Shown here: in pieces, positions 33,696-42,430 of the stretch
How the letters are laid out: the number at the start of each line of letters is the position of its first letter
Position numbering within the stretch: position 1 is the first letter of the stretch
Source: JBBWZH01 sp035544115
Lineage (GTDB): Bacteria; Actinomycetota; Actinomycetes; Mycobacteriales; CADCTP01
Length of the DNA: 64,000 nt
Assembly (NCBI GenBank): GCA_963714145.1
Contig: OY970235.1
Span: 5,518,001-5,582,000, forward strand
Reading direction: 5' to 3'
Notes under the pieces: generated by a model
Told to the model about the DNA's origin: nothing
The model's database searches: none
What the model saw: the letters and a program-made list of their open reading frames with translations, nothing else
Program-made: the position numbers and the translations under genes

Positions 33696-35363
33696 GTGGA
33701 GACCACAGGCAAGAGCACCACCCAGCCGGACACCCCGGGCGGGAATCCTCTGATCGGTTGGTTCGCCGACCGGAAGGTGCGGACCAAGATCCTGGTTGCG
33801 GTGCTCTCCGTGGCCGTGGTCGCGACCGGTGTCGGCGTGCTCGCGCTGAGTCGGATGTCCACTTTGAACAGCCATATGGAGACGGTGAACCAGACGAACG
33901 TCCAGAACCTCGCTCTGGTCGCGGAGATCCGGCGCGGGATGATGAAGGTCTACGACGGCACCACCGGCGCCGCCGCGATCGGCGGCCTGCCGAAGACCGC
34001 GGCCACGGCGTCGCAGATGGCCGCGGTCCGGCAGCAGATCAAGGACGGCGACGCGATCGCGGACACCGCGGCCGCAAGCTACCTGACCGTCTCCACCGAC
34101 TCGCCGGCCCGGCAGAAACAGCTCGACACGTTCACCACCACGCTGACCCAGTGGCGGGCGCTGCGGGACTTCTTCTTCTTCGGGACGCCGCTCCCGGCCG
34201 GCGTGAAGCCGATCACCGACGTCAACGAGGTCTACAAGATGAGCGCCACGATGAGCGCCGCGATCGACGCGCTCGGCACGATCGAGCGCACCGAGGCGGC
34301 CACCGCGGCGAAGGCGAGCAGCGACTCGTACCACTCCGCCCGGCTGCAGGTCACCCTGGCGCTGCTGCTCGGCCTCGGCCTCGCGATCGCGCTGGCGCTC
34401 GGGGTCGCCCGGATGATCGTCCGGCCGCTGCGGCGGGTCTCCGCTGTGATCCAGGCGATGGGCACCGGCAACCTGATCCAGGGCGCCCACGTCTCCTCCC
34501 GGGACGAGGTCGGGGAGATGGCCGTGGCGGCCGAGGTCGCCAAGGCGAACATCCGGCGCACCGTCGCCGCGCTGGCGCAGAGCGCGACCACGCTGGCCGC
34601 GAACTCCAAGCAGCTCTCCGAGGTCTCCGACCAGATCGCCGGCAGCGCCGCGACGGCCAGCGCCGAGGCCAACAGCGTGGCCACGGTGGCCGAGCAGGTC
34701 TCCCGCAACGTGCAGACCGTCGCCGCCAGCGGCGAGGAGATGGGCGCGTCGATCCGGGAGATCTCGCAGAACGCGAACGAGGGCGCGAAGGTGGCGGCCC
34801 AGGCGGTCTCGGTCGCGCAGCGCACCAACGACACGGTGACCAAGCTCGGCGCCTCCAGTGCCGAGATCGGCAGCGTGATCAAGCTGATCAACTCGATCGC
34901 GGAGCAGACGAACCTGCTGGCGCTGAACGCCACCATCGAGGCGGCCCGGGCCGGGGACGCCGGCAAGGGGTTCGCGGTGGTGGCCGGCGAGGTCAAGGAT
35001 CTGGCCCAGGCGACCGCCAAGGCCACCGAGGACATCTCGAAGCGGGTCGAGGCGATCCAGGGCGACACCGTGGACGCGGTGGCGGCGATCGGTGAGATCA
35101 GCACGATCATCGGCCAGCTCAACGACTTCCAGCTCACCATCGCCTCGGCCGTGGAGGAGCAGACCGCGACCACCGGCGAGATCACCCGCAGCGTCGGCGA
35201 CGCCGCGACCGGCAGCACCGACATCGCCAGCCGGATCGCCGGGTTGGCCGACGCCGCGAAGATCACCGCTCAGGGCGCCGGCGTCAACCAGCAGGCCGCC
35301 ACCGACCTCGACCGGCTGTCCGCCGACCTGCGCGGCCTGGTCAGCCAGTTCCAGTACGAGTAG
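33696..35363 (+). CDS. Methyl-accepting chemotaxis protein
   Basis: A 555-residue protein from GTG 33696. One transmembrane segment lies near residues 29-50, then a periplasmic-equivalent four-helix-bundle sensor (about 51-210), a second segment (about 215-240, 'LALLLGLGLAIALALG'), a HAMP domain ('IVRPLRRVSAVIQAMGTGNL'), and the coiled-coil signalling domain whose hairpin tip reads 'SIAEQTNLLALNATIEAARA'. There is no CheR/CheB tail pentapeptide. It would control a CheA kinase and thus flagellar motion; no che or fli gene is in the window. Its presence fits a motile-spore actinomycete. Confidence 0.93.
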   Translation: METTGKSTTQPDTPGGNPLIGWFADRKVRTKILVAVLSVAVVATGVGVLALSRMSTLNSHMETVNQTNVQNLALVAEIRRGMMKVYDGTTGAAAIGGLPKTAATASQMAAVRQQIKDGDAIADTAAASYLTVSTDSPARQKQLDTFTTTLTQWRALRDFFFFGTPLPAGVKPITDVNEVYKMSATMSAAIDALGTIERTEAATAAKASSDSYHSARLQVTLALLLGLGLAIALALGVARMIVRPLRRVSAVIQAMGTGNLIQGAHVSSRDEVGEMAVAAEVAKANIRRTVAALAQSATTLAANSKQLSEVSDQIAGSAATASAEANSVATVAEQVSRNVQTVAASGEEMGASIREISQNANEGAKVAAQAVSVAQRTNDTVTKLGASSAEIGSVIKLINSIAEQTNLLALNATIEAARAGDAGKGFAVVAGEVKDLAQATAKATEDISKRVEAIQGDTVDAVAAIGEISTIIGQLNDFQLTIASAVEEQTATTGEITRSVGDAATGSTDIASRIAGLADAAKITAQGAGVNQQAATDLDRLSADLRGLVSQFQYE

Positions 35364-35416
35364 TACACAGCGCCCCCGCCCGGCCCTCCGCCGCCGGGTG
35401 GGGGTGACCGGGTCGC

Positions 35417-37685
35417 TCAGCCGACCGGCGCCAGCCGGTGCAGGCTGCCGGGCAGGTCGCCGGTGTGCAGCACGGCCAGCCGCTGGGTGGCCCGGGTCAG
35501 CGCGACGTAGAGGTCGTTCGCCCCGCGCGGGGAGTCGGTCAGGACGGTGCCCGGCTCGACCAGCAGGACCACGTCGAACTCCAGGCCCTTCACCTCGCCG
35601 ACGGCGAAGACGCCGATCCCGGCGTCCAGCGCGGACGGTCCGGAGCGGGCCGCCGGCACGGCGGCCAGGACCGCCGGGCCGAGGGCGGCGGCCAGCGAGG
35701 TCGGCAGCAGCACGGCCAGCCGGCCGCCGTCGGCCGCCGCCGCCTCGGCCACGACCAGCTTGGCCAGCGCCGCCGGCAGGTCGGCCGGCGGCACCCGGTG
35801 CGCCAGCGGCGGCTCGCCGGTGCTGCGCACCGAGGTCGGGGCGGCCAGCGCCGGGTCGATGGTGGCCAGCACGTCCGCGGCGACGGCCATGATCTCGGTC
35901 GGGGTGCGGTAGTTGACGGTCAGTTCGGCCAGCGTCCAGCGGTCGCCGGCGAACGGTTCCAGCGCGCCGGACCAGGACGAGGCGCCGGCCGCGGCACCGG
36001 TCTGGGCGAGGTCACCGACCAGCGTCATCGACCGGCTCGGGCAGCGCCGCACCAGCATCCGCCAGGCCATCGGGGACAGTTCCTGCGCCTCGTCCACGAT
36101 CACGTGCCCGAAGGTCCAGTTCGGATCGGACCCGGCCCGGTCCGCGACCGTCCCCTGTGGACCGTCGTCGGCCCAGCGGTCGGCCAGCATGCTGGCATCC
36201 ACCAGGCCCAGCTCGGCCAGGTCGGTCAGCTGCAGCACGCCCTCGGCGTACCGGATCGCCTCGTCCCGCTCGCGCCTGCGCTCGGCCGCCCGGATGTCCT
36301 CGGCCGGGTCGCCGAGCAGCACACCGGCCTCGGCCAGCAGCGGTACGTCGGCCGGCGTCCAGGCGCCGCCGGGGGCGCGGGCCAGCAGTCTCCCGCTCGG
36401 CCGGCCGCAGCGCCCGGCCGGCGGCCGCCGCGAGCACCGACGGGTCGGCGTACAGCTCGGTCAGCAACTGCGCCGGGGTGCGCTCCGACCAGCACTCGTC
36501 CAGCACGGCCCGGACCTCGTCGGTGGCCAGCAGTTCGCGGCGCAGCCAGCCCGACTCGCCACCGCGCAGCGAACTGTCGCCGGTGGCCCGCAGCTGCTCG
36601 ATCAGCGTGTCGGTGAGCGCCCGGGCGAACGTGCCGGACGCCCGGTTGTGCTCCCGCCGGGACCGCCGCGCCGCCGACCGGGCCGCCGCGCAGGCCGACC
36701 GGGTCAGCCGCAGCTCGTGCTGCCCGTAGCGGACGGTGATGTCGCGGTCGGGCAGCCGCTGCAACCCGCGGACCGCACCGCCGATCACGTCGGCCATCCG
36801 CGCGTCGCCCTTCACCGCGGCCACCGCGGCGGGCTCGGTGCCGGTGGCGGTGACCCCGGGCACCAACTCGTCCAGGGTGGCGCGGAGCACGCCGGTCTCG
36901 CCGAGCGAGGGCAGCACCTGCTCGATGTAGCGGAGGAACACCGGGTTCGGCCCGACCACCAGCACGCCGGAGCCGCGCAGCCGCTGCCGGTGCGTGTAGA
37001 GCAGGTACGCGGCCCGGTGCAGCGCGACCGCGGTCTTGCCGGTGCCGGGGCCGCCCTGCACCACCAGCACGCCGGACAGCCCGGCCCGGATCACCCGGTC
37101 CTGCTCGGACTGGATGGTCGCCACGATGTCCGACATCCGGCCGGTGCGATGCGCGGACACCGCGGCCAGCAGCGCCGCCTCGCCGGACAGCGTGGCCCGG
37201 TCGGCGTCGGTGAGCGACTCCAGATCGAACACCTCGTCCGAGACGCCGAGCACCTGCCGGCCCCGGGTCTGCAGGTGCCGGCGCCGGCGCAGGCCCAGCG
37301 CCTCGGCCGGGGTGGCCCGGTAGAACGGCTGCGCCGCCGGCGCCCGCCAGTCCACCAGCAGCGTGTCGTGCCCGGAGTCGGTGAGCCCGATCCGGCCGAC
37401 GTGGTAGCGCTCGCCGGTGTCGAAGTCCAGCCGGCCGAAGCACAGCCCGGCGTCGACCGCGTTCAGCTGGGCCAGCCGGTCCTCGTGCCGGGTGGCGAAC
37501 GCGTCCCGCTCGGAGCGGGACTGGTGCGTGCCGCTCGCCCCGGCCAGCCGGATCTCGCGCAGCCGCAACATGGTCTGCTCGCGCAGCTCGTCCAGCCGGG
37601 CGTACAGCGTGGTCACGTACTGCTGCTCGCGGACCAGTTCATCCTCGCGCGCCGGCACTCGGAGGTTCCCCTCACTCTCAGTCAC
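35417..37685 (-). pseudogene. HelD-type UvrD-like helicase (RNA polymerase recycling factor), one frameshift
   Basis: The N-terminal frame (start 37685) has a coiled-coil start, 'FGRLDFDTGERYHVGRIGL', 'LVDWRAPAAQPFY' and Walker A 'VVQGGPGTGKTAVALHRAAY'; the C-terminal frame has 'HVIVDEAQELSPMAWRMLVR' (motif II), 'SMTLVGDLAQTG' and 'VKGLEFDVVLLVEPG'. They meet at GAG-A-CTGCTG, where one extra A at 36389 (plus strand T) breaks the frame. Without it the gene encodes 755 residues, normal for HelD/HelR. Either a real inactivating insertion or a sequence error. HelD proteins remove stalled RNA polymerase from DNA and can give rifamycin tolerance. The ATG lies 52 nt from the divergent LLM gene. Confidence 0.85.
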
Positions 37686-37725
37686 TCGTTCCGCGTGGGT
37701 TCGGCCCCGCCGCGGCTGTCCAGAT

Positions 37726-37731
37726 TAGGCT
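37726..37731 (+). promoter_or_regulatory. -10 box TAGGCT of a leaderless promoter
   Basis: TAGGCT ends 6 nt before ATG 37738. Confidence 0.55.
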
Positions 37732-37737
37732 GCGGCG

Positions 37738-38583
37738 ATGACCAGTGGCGTCTCGCATGCGGTAGGCCTGCCGACGATGGGCGAGTTCGGCGACCCGGCC
37801 ACGCTCGTCGACCTGGCCCGGGCCGCCGATGAGGCCGGCTGGGACGGCGTTTTCTTCTGGGATCACCTGCTCTGGCGTGATCCGTCCTGGCCGGTGGCCA
37901 ACTCGACCGTGGTGGTCGGCGCGGCCGCCGCGGTCACCACCCGGGTCCGGTTGGGGATCATGGTGAACGCGGTGGCCCGGCGCCGGCCGGCCCAGCTCGC
38001 CGCCGAGACCGCCACCCTGGACGCGCTGTCCGGCGGGCGGGCGGTGTTCGGGGCCGCGCTCGGCTCGTACCCGGACGAGTGGACCCGGCTCGGCGAGGAC
38101 GGCGATCCGCGGACCCGGGCCGACCTGATGGACGAGAGCCTGACCGTGATCGACGCGCTGTGGTCCGGCGCCCCGGTGACGCACCGCGGCGCCGCGCTCA
38201 CGGTGGACCAGGTACGGATGGCGCTCACCCCGGTACAGCGGCCGCGGGTGCCGGTCTGGATCGGCGGCAGCTGGCCGGCCCGCCGCCCGTTCCGCCGGGC
38301 CGCCCGCTGGGACGGCGTGATGCCCACCCACCGGGAGTACCCGAGCGGCACCACGATGCCGCCGGCCACGCTGGCCGAGGTGCTGGCGTACGTGGGCGAG
38401 CACCGCGACCCCGCCGCCGGGCCGCTCGACGTCGTGCTGGAGGGACGCACCGAACCGGGCGACACCAGCACCGTGGCGGCGTACGCCGAGGTAGGGCTGA
38501 CCTGGTGGATCGAGGCGTTCGGCTGGTGGCGCGGCGGCCTGGCCACGGCCCGGCAGCGGATCGCCGCCGGCCCACCCGGCTGA
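37738..38583 (+). CDS. LLM class flavin-dependent (probably F420) oxidoreductase
   Basis: A 281-residue luciferase-like monooxygenase-fold protein. 'VDLARAADEAGWDGVFFWDH', 'VRLGIMVNAVARRRPAQLAAETATLDALS' region, 'LDALSGGRAVFGAALGSYPD', and 'VWIGGSWPARRPFRRAARWD' are standard TIM-barrel LLM blocks; many such actinobacterial proteins use coenzyme F420. Substrate unknown. ATG 37738 is leaderless (box 6 nt upstream). Divergent from the helD gene. Confidence 0.85.
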   Translation: MTSGVSHAVGLPTMGEFGDPATLVDLARAADEAGWDGVFFWDHLLWRDPSWPVANSTVVVGAAAAVTTRVRLGIMVNAVARRRPAQLAAETATLDALSGGRAVFGAALGSYPDEWTRLGEDGDPRTRADLMDESLTVIDALWSGAPVTHRGAALTVDQVRMALTPVQRPRVPVWIGGSWPARRPFRRAARWDGVMPTHREYPSGTTMPPATLAEVLAYVGEHRDPAAGPLDVVLEGRTEPGDTSTVAAYAEVGLTWWIEAFGWWRGGLATARQRIAAGPPG

Positions 38584-38627
38584 GCGCCGGGCCGCGGCAC
38601 CGCGCGGGCACCGGGCGCCGGGCAGCA

Positions 38628-38672
38628 GGCGGCGGGTCAGCGGGCGGCGGGTCAGCGGGCGGCGGGTCAGCG
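38628..38672. repeat. 15-bp tandem repeat, three copies, running into a stop codon
   Basis: GGCGGCGGGTCAGCG at 38628, 38643 and 38658. The TCA in the third copy is the TGA stop of the GGDEF/EAL gene on the minus strand. Lies in the convergent gap after the LLM gene. Confidence 0.85.
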
Positions 38673-41231
38673 GACCAGGGCCGGCCGGGCGGCGCCCCAG
38701 AGCAGATCCGCGGCGGCCGGCCGGCCGAAGTAGTAGCCCTGCACGGTCTCGCAGCCCAACCGGCGCAGTAGCTCCAGCTGGTCGGCGGTCTCGACCCCCT
38801 CCGCGACGATCACCAGGTCCAGCGTCCGGGCCAGGCTGATGACCATCGCGACGATCGCCTCGTCCTCGCGGTCCTGCCCGAGGCCGGCCACGAAGGAGCG
38901 GTCGATCTTGAGCATCTCGACCGGGAACCGGCGCAGGTAGGCCAGCGAGGAGTAGCCGGTGCCGAAGTCGTCGATGGCCAGGTGCGCGCCCAACGCCCGG
39001 ATCGCGGCCAGCGTGCTGCCCACCACCGCCGCGTCGGTCATGATGCTGGTCTCGGTGATCTCCAGCCAGAGCGCGTCCGGGGGCAGCCCGCTGTCGGCCA
39101 GCACGGCCGCCACGGTCGGCACGAAGGACGGGTGGCTGAACTGCGCGCTGGACACGTTGACCGCCACGTGCAGCCGCTCGCAGCCGGGCTCGCCGGCCCG
39201 CCACGCCGAGGCCTGCCGGCAGGCCTCGGCCAGCACGGCCGCGCCGAGCGGGACGATCAGGCCGGTCTCCTCGGCGACGTCCAGGAACTCGCCGGGGCCG
39301 AGCAGGCCGGCGCTGGGATGCTGCCAGCGGACCAGCGCCTCGACGCCGACGACCAGGCCGGCCCGGGTGTCGACGATCGGCTGGTAGAGCACCCGCAGCT
39401 GGCCGCCGGCGACGGCCTGGCGCAGGTCCTGCTGGATCTCCATGCGGCGCTGCACCGCGACCCGCAGCGCGTCGTCGAACACCTCCACCCGGCCCCGGCC
39501 GCGCTCCTTGGCCCGGTACATGGCGACGTCCGCGTCCCGTAGCAGGTCCTCCGGCAGCAGGGTGGTCCCGCCGTCGGTGAGCGCGATGCCGACGCTGGCG
39601 CCCACGCTGACCTCCCGGTCGCCGCCGCACCGGATCGGGATCGGGGCGCTCAGCCCGGCCACGATCCGTTCGGCCAGCCGCACCGCGTCGGCGCCGGTGC
39701 CGAGCCCTTCGCTGATCACCACGAACTCGTCCCCGGCCAGCCGGGCGACCGTGTCGCCGGGACGCGCCATCGCGGTGAGCCGGCCGGCGACGGCGGTCAG
39801 CACCTCGTCCCCGGCCTCGTGCCCGCGCGAGTCGTTGATCAGCTTGAACCGGTCCAGGTCGACGAACAGCACCGCCATCCGGACACCGCTGCGCTGGCTG
39901 CGCAGCAGCGCCTGCTGCAGCCGGTCCAGGGCCAGCGCCCGGTTCGGCAGGCCGGTCAGCCCGTCCTGGCTGGCCTGCACGGACAGCCGCCGGGTGACGA
40001 TCTCGGTCTGCGCCACCGTCTCGTTCAGCGCGGCTGCGACGTAGCTCAGCTCGTCCTGGGTGTCCACGCTGACCCGGACGCTCAGGTCGCCCTCACCGAC
40101 CGCGTGCAGGGTGGCCACGATCCGCCGGATCGGCCGGGACAGCGACAGGTAGAAGCCGACGAACAGGTAGAGGGCCAGCAGCACCGCCGCGCCGGTGCCG
40201 ACCTCGACCTGGCGGGCCCGGCTGGCGAAACGGTCGATCCGGGCCCGGAGCAGGTGGTCGAGGGCCGCCCCGGTGATGGTCGCGAACCGGACCGCGGCCG
40301 CCCGGGTCTCGTCGGCCGTACCGAACGGCACCTCGGTGAGCGAGCCGGTGGCCACCGCGGCGGACAGCCGGTTGCCGACCGCGAGGGTCGCACCGGCCAG
40401 TTGGCTGAACCCGACCTGGGTCGCCTCCCGCACCCACGGGTCCTGCGTGTTCGTGCCGACCGTGCGGATGGCCCGGTCCATGCTCGCCAGTGTGCTGGTC
40501 AGCACGCCGTTGGCCAGCCCGAGCTCGATCAGCACGGTGTGGTCCGGCTGGCCGAACCCGGCGGCGAGCGCGGCCCGGTCGATGCTGCGGCCGGCCACGT
40601 CCAGCAGCACCGGCAGCCGGAACTGCAGCGTGTCCATCAGGTAGTAGGTGTCCAGGTCCGGGTCCAGCGTCAGGTTCGACGTGTCGCCGACCCGGACGAC
40701 CAGCTCGAGCAGCGCGTCCACCGCCGTGTTGAACGCCGGGTACCGGCTGTCGGCCGAGCCGACGCGGGCCAACGCACCGAGCAGCCGCCCGCGGGCCGCC
40801 CGCCAGTCGGCGGTCACCCCGAGCTCGGCGCCGAACTGCAGGTCGACCGCGGCCAGGTTGGCCAGGTCGGCGTCGAGGTCGGCGGTCAGCTGCGGGTCCA
40901 GCCGCCCCTGGCCGGTGCCGGGCGTGCCGACCGCCTGGTGCCGGGCCGCGACCATGTGCTCGACCAGCGCGATCAGCGGCTGCAGGTACGCCACCCCGTG
41001 CCGCTCCTTGGCGCTGAACGCGATCTGGCCGCGTTGCAGGCTCACGTACGCGTTGGCGACCAGACCCAGCGGCACCAGCAGCACCAGGCCGACCACGGCG
41101 AACTTCTGCGCATACCGCAGCCGGCCGATCAGCGTCGCGGCCGGTTGGAACGCCACACCGGCCGCCCGGAAGATCGCCGTCGCGCCCCGCCGGAACATGC
41201 CGGCGGTGGCGCGGCGACGAGGAGAGGCCAT
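38667..41231 (-). CDS. Membrane-bound diguanylate cyclase/phosphodiesterase (HAMP-GGDEF-EAL)
   Basis: An 854-residue protein from ATG 41231 (GGAGAGG 8 nt upstream). Two transmembrane segments (about 40-62 and 335-358) flank an extracytoplasmic helical sensor of about 270 residues; a HAMP domain follows ('SRPIRRIVATLHAVGEGDLS'), then GGDEF with 'ARLAGDEFVVISEG' (AGDEF instead of GGDEF; metal and catalytic Asp/Glu kept) and EAL with 'VVGVEALVRWQHP', 'IDDFGTGYSSLAYLRRFPVE' and 'KIDRSFV'. It can make and/or degrade cyclic di-GMP, a signal that controls development in actinomycetes. Confidence 0.92.
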   Translation of the reverse strand: MASPRRRATAGMFRRGATAIFRAAGVAFQPAATLIGRLRYAQKFAVVGLVLLVPLGLVANAYVSLQRGQIAFSAKERHGVAYLQPLIALVEHMVAARHQAVGTPGTGQGRLDPQLTADLDADLANLAAVDLQFGAELGVTADWRAARGRLLGALARVGSADSRYPAFNTAVDALLELVVRVGDTSNLTLDPDLDTYYLMDTLQFRLPVLLDVAGRSIDRAALAAGFGQPDHTVLIELGLANGVLTSTLASMDRAIRTVGTNTQDPWVREATQVGFSQLAGATLAVGNRLSAAVATGSLTEVPFGTADETRAAAVRFATITGAALDHLLRARIDRFASRARQVEVGTGAAVLLALYLFVGFYLSLSRPIRRIVATLHAVGEGDLSVRVSVDTQDELSYVAAALNETVAQTEIVTRRLSVQASQDGLTGLPNRALALDRLQQALLRSQRSGVRMAVLFVDLDRFKLINDSRGHEAGDEVLTAVAGRLTAMARPGDTVARLAGDEFVVISEGLGTGADAVRLAERIVAGLSAPIPIRCGGDREVSVGASVGIALTDGGTTLLPEDLLRDADVAMYRAKERGRGRVEVFDDALRVAVQRRMEIQQDLRQAVAGGQLRVLYQPIVDTRAGLVVGVEALVRWQHPSAGLLGPGEFLDVAEETGLIVPLGAAVLAEACRQASAWRAGEPGCERLHVAVNVSSAQFSHPSFVPTVAAVLADSGLPPDALWLEITETSIMTDAAVVGSTLAAIRALGAHLAIDDFGTGYSSLAYLRRFPVEMLKIDRSFVAGLGQDREDEAIVAMVISLARTLDLVIVAEGVETADQLELLRRLGCETVQGYYFGRPAAADLLWGAARPALVR

Positions 41232-41315
41232 CCCTTCGTCCTCTCCCATGCCAGCGACGGGCTCAGGAACCCCTGGCGGAGGATCGGCTGGGCCGGCCCC
41301 AAGCTGAGGAAAACG

Positions 41316-42338
41316 TCAGCCGACGTCGATCAGCACCTTGCCGACCGCGTCGGCCTCGACCGCGGCGTGCGCGGCCGCGCACTGCTCCAGCGGGAAGCGG
41401 TGCAGCGGCAGGCCGGCCGCCGCGCCCACCCGCAGCGCGCCGGCCGCGACCGCCGCGGCCACGTCCGCCACCGCGTCCTGCTTGGCCTGCGCCGGCACGG
41501 TATAGACGAGCACGCCCTGGAACCGGATGTTGCGCGTCATCATCGTCCGGATCACCAGCTCGACCTTGTCGCCGCTGCCGCCCGCGTACGCCGCGACCAC
41601 CGCGTCCGGGCCGGCCACGGCCAGGTCCAGCTCGGCGTTCGGGACCGGGGCGACCTCGACGATGATGTCCACCCCGGCCGGGGCCAGCTCCCTGATCGCC
41701 GCGGCCGGGTCGCCGGTCCGGTAGTTGATGACGTGCTGGGCGCCCGCCGCCGTGGCCAGCGCGGCCTTCGTCGGGCCGCTGACCGTGCTGAGCACCGTCG
41801 CGCCGGCCCACCGGGCCAGCTGGATGGCCGCGTTGCCGACCGCGCCGGCGCCACCGGCCACCAGCACGGTACGGCCGGTCAGCGCGCCCTCGGCGAGCCG
41901 GCGCGGGCCGTGGTCGGACACGGTCAGGCAGCGGTGCGCGGTCAGCGCCGGGATGCCCAGGCTGGCGCCCAGGTCGAAGGACGCCCCGGCCGGCAGCGGT
42001 ACCGCCTGCGCCGCCGGCAGCGACAGGTACTCCTGCGCGGTGCCGTCGGCCCGCTGCCAGGCCGCCTCCCAGAGCCAGACCCGCTCGCCGATCCGGCCCG
42101 GGTCGACGCCCGCGCCGACCGCGTCCACCGTGCCGGCACCGTCCTGGTTGGGCACCACCTCGGGGAACGGCGCCGGCTGGCCCGGGCCGTTGCCGCTGCG
42201 CGACTTCCAGTCGGTCGGGTTCACGCCGGACACCGCGACCTTCACCCGGACCTCGCCCGGGCCCGGTTCCGGCACCGCCCGCTCGGTCAGCTGCAGTACG
42301 TCCGGCCCGCCTGTCTCGGCATACATGATCGCCTTCAT
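41316..42338 (-). CDS. Zinc-independent MDR-family quinone/NADPH oxidoreductase
   Basis: A 340-residue medium-chain dehydrogenase/reductase: N-terminal 'MYAETGGPDVLQLTERAVPE' and 'VKVAVSGVNPTDWKSRSG', nucleotide-binding 'VLVAGGAGAVGNAAIQLARW' and 'GAQHVINYRTGDPAAAIREL'. No catalytic or structural zinc Cys residues are present, pointing to the NADPH:quinone reductase (QOR) branch. It reduces quinones or enals in the cytoplasm. It starts with ATG 42338, and is followed at 60 nt by the next gene on the opposite side of a GC-rich spacer. Confidence 0.88.
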   Translation of the reverse strand: MKAIMYAETGGPDVLQLTERAVPEPGPGEVRVKVAVSGVNPTDWKSRSGNGPGQPAPFPEVVPNQDGAGTVDAVGAGVDPGRIGERVWLWEAAWQRADGTAQEYLSLPAAQAVPLPAGASFDLGASLGIPALTAHRCLTVSDHGPRRLAEGALTGRTVLVAGGAGAVGNAAIQLARWAGATVLSTVSGPTKAALATAAGAQHVINYRTGDPAAAIRELAPAGVDIIVEVAPVPNAELDLAVAGPDAVVAAYAGGSGDKVELVIRTMMTRNIRFQGVLVYTVPAQAKQDAVADVAAAVAAGALRVGAAAGLPLHRFPLEQCAAAHAAVEADAVGKVLIDVG

Positions 42339-42430
42339 GCCGAGCTACAGCCCCGGCCCGACCGGCCTTGTTCCCAACCGGGCGGGTTCCCCGCCGGGCT
42401 TGTTCGCGGCCGGGCGGGATGCCCGGCCGG

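Noticed and set aside
36389..36389. Programmed frameshift in helD
   Set aside because: No slippery sequence or obvious stimulatory structure at the site; mutation or sequence error is simpler.
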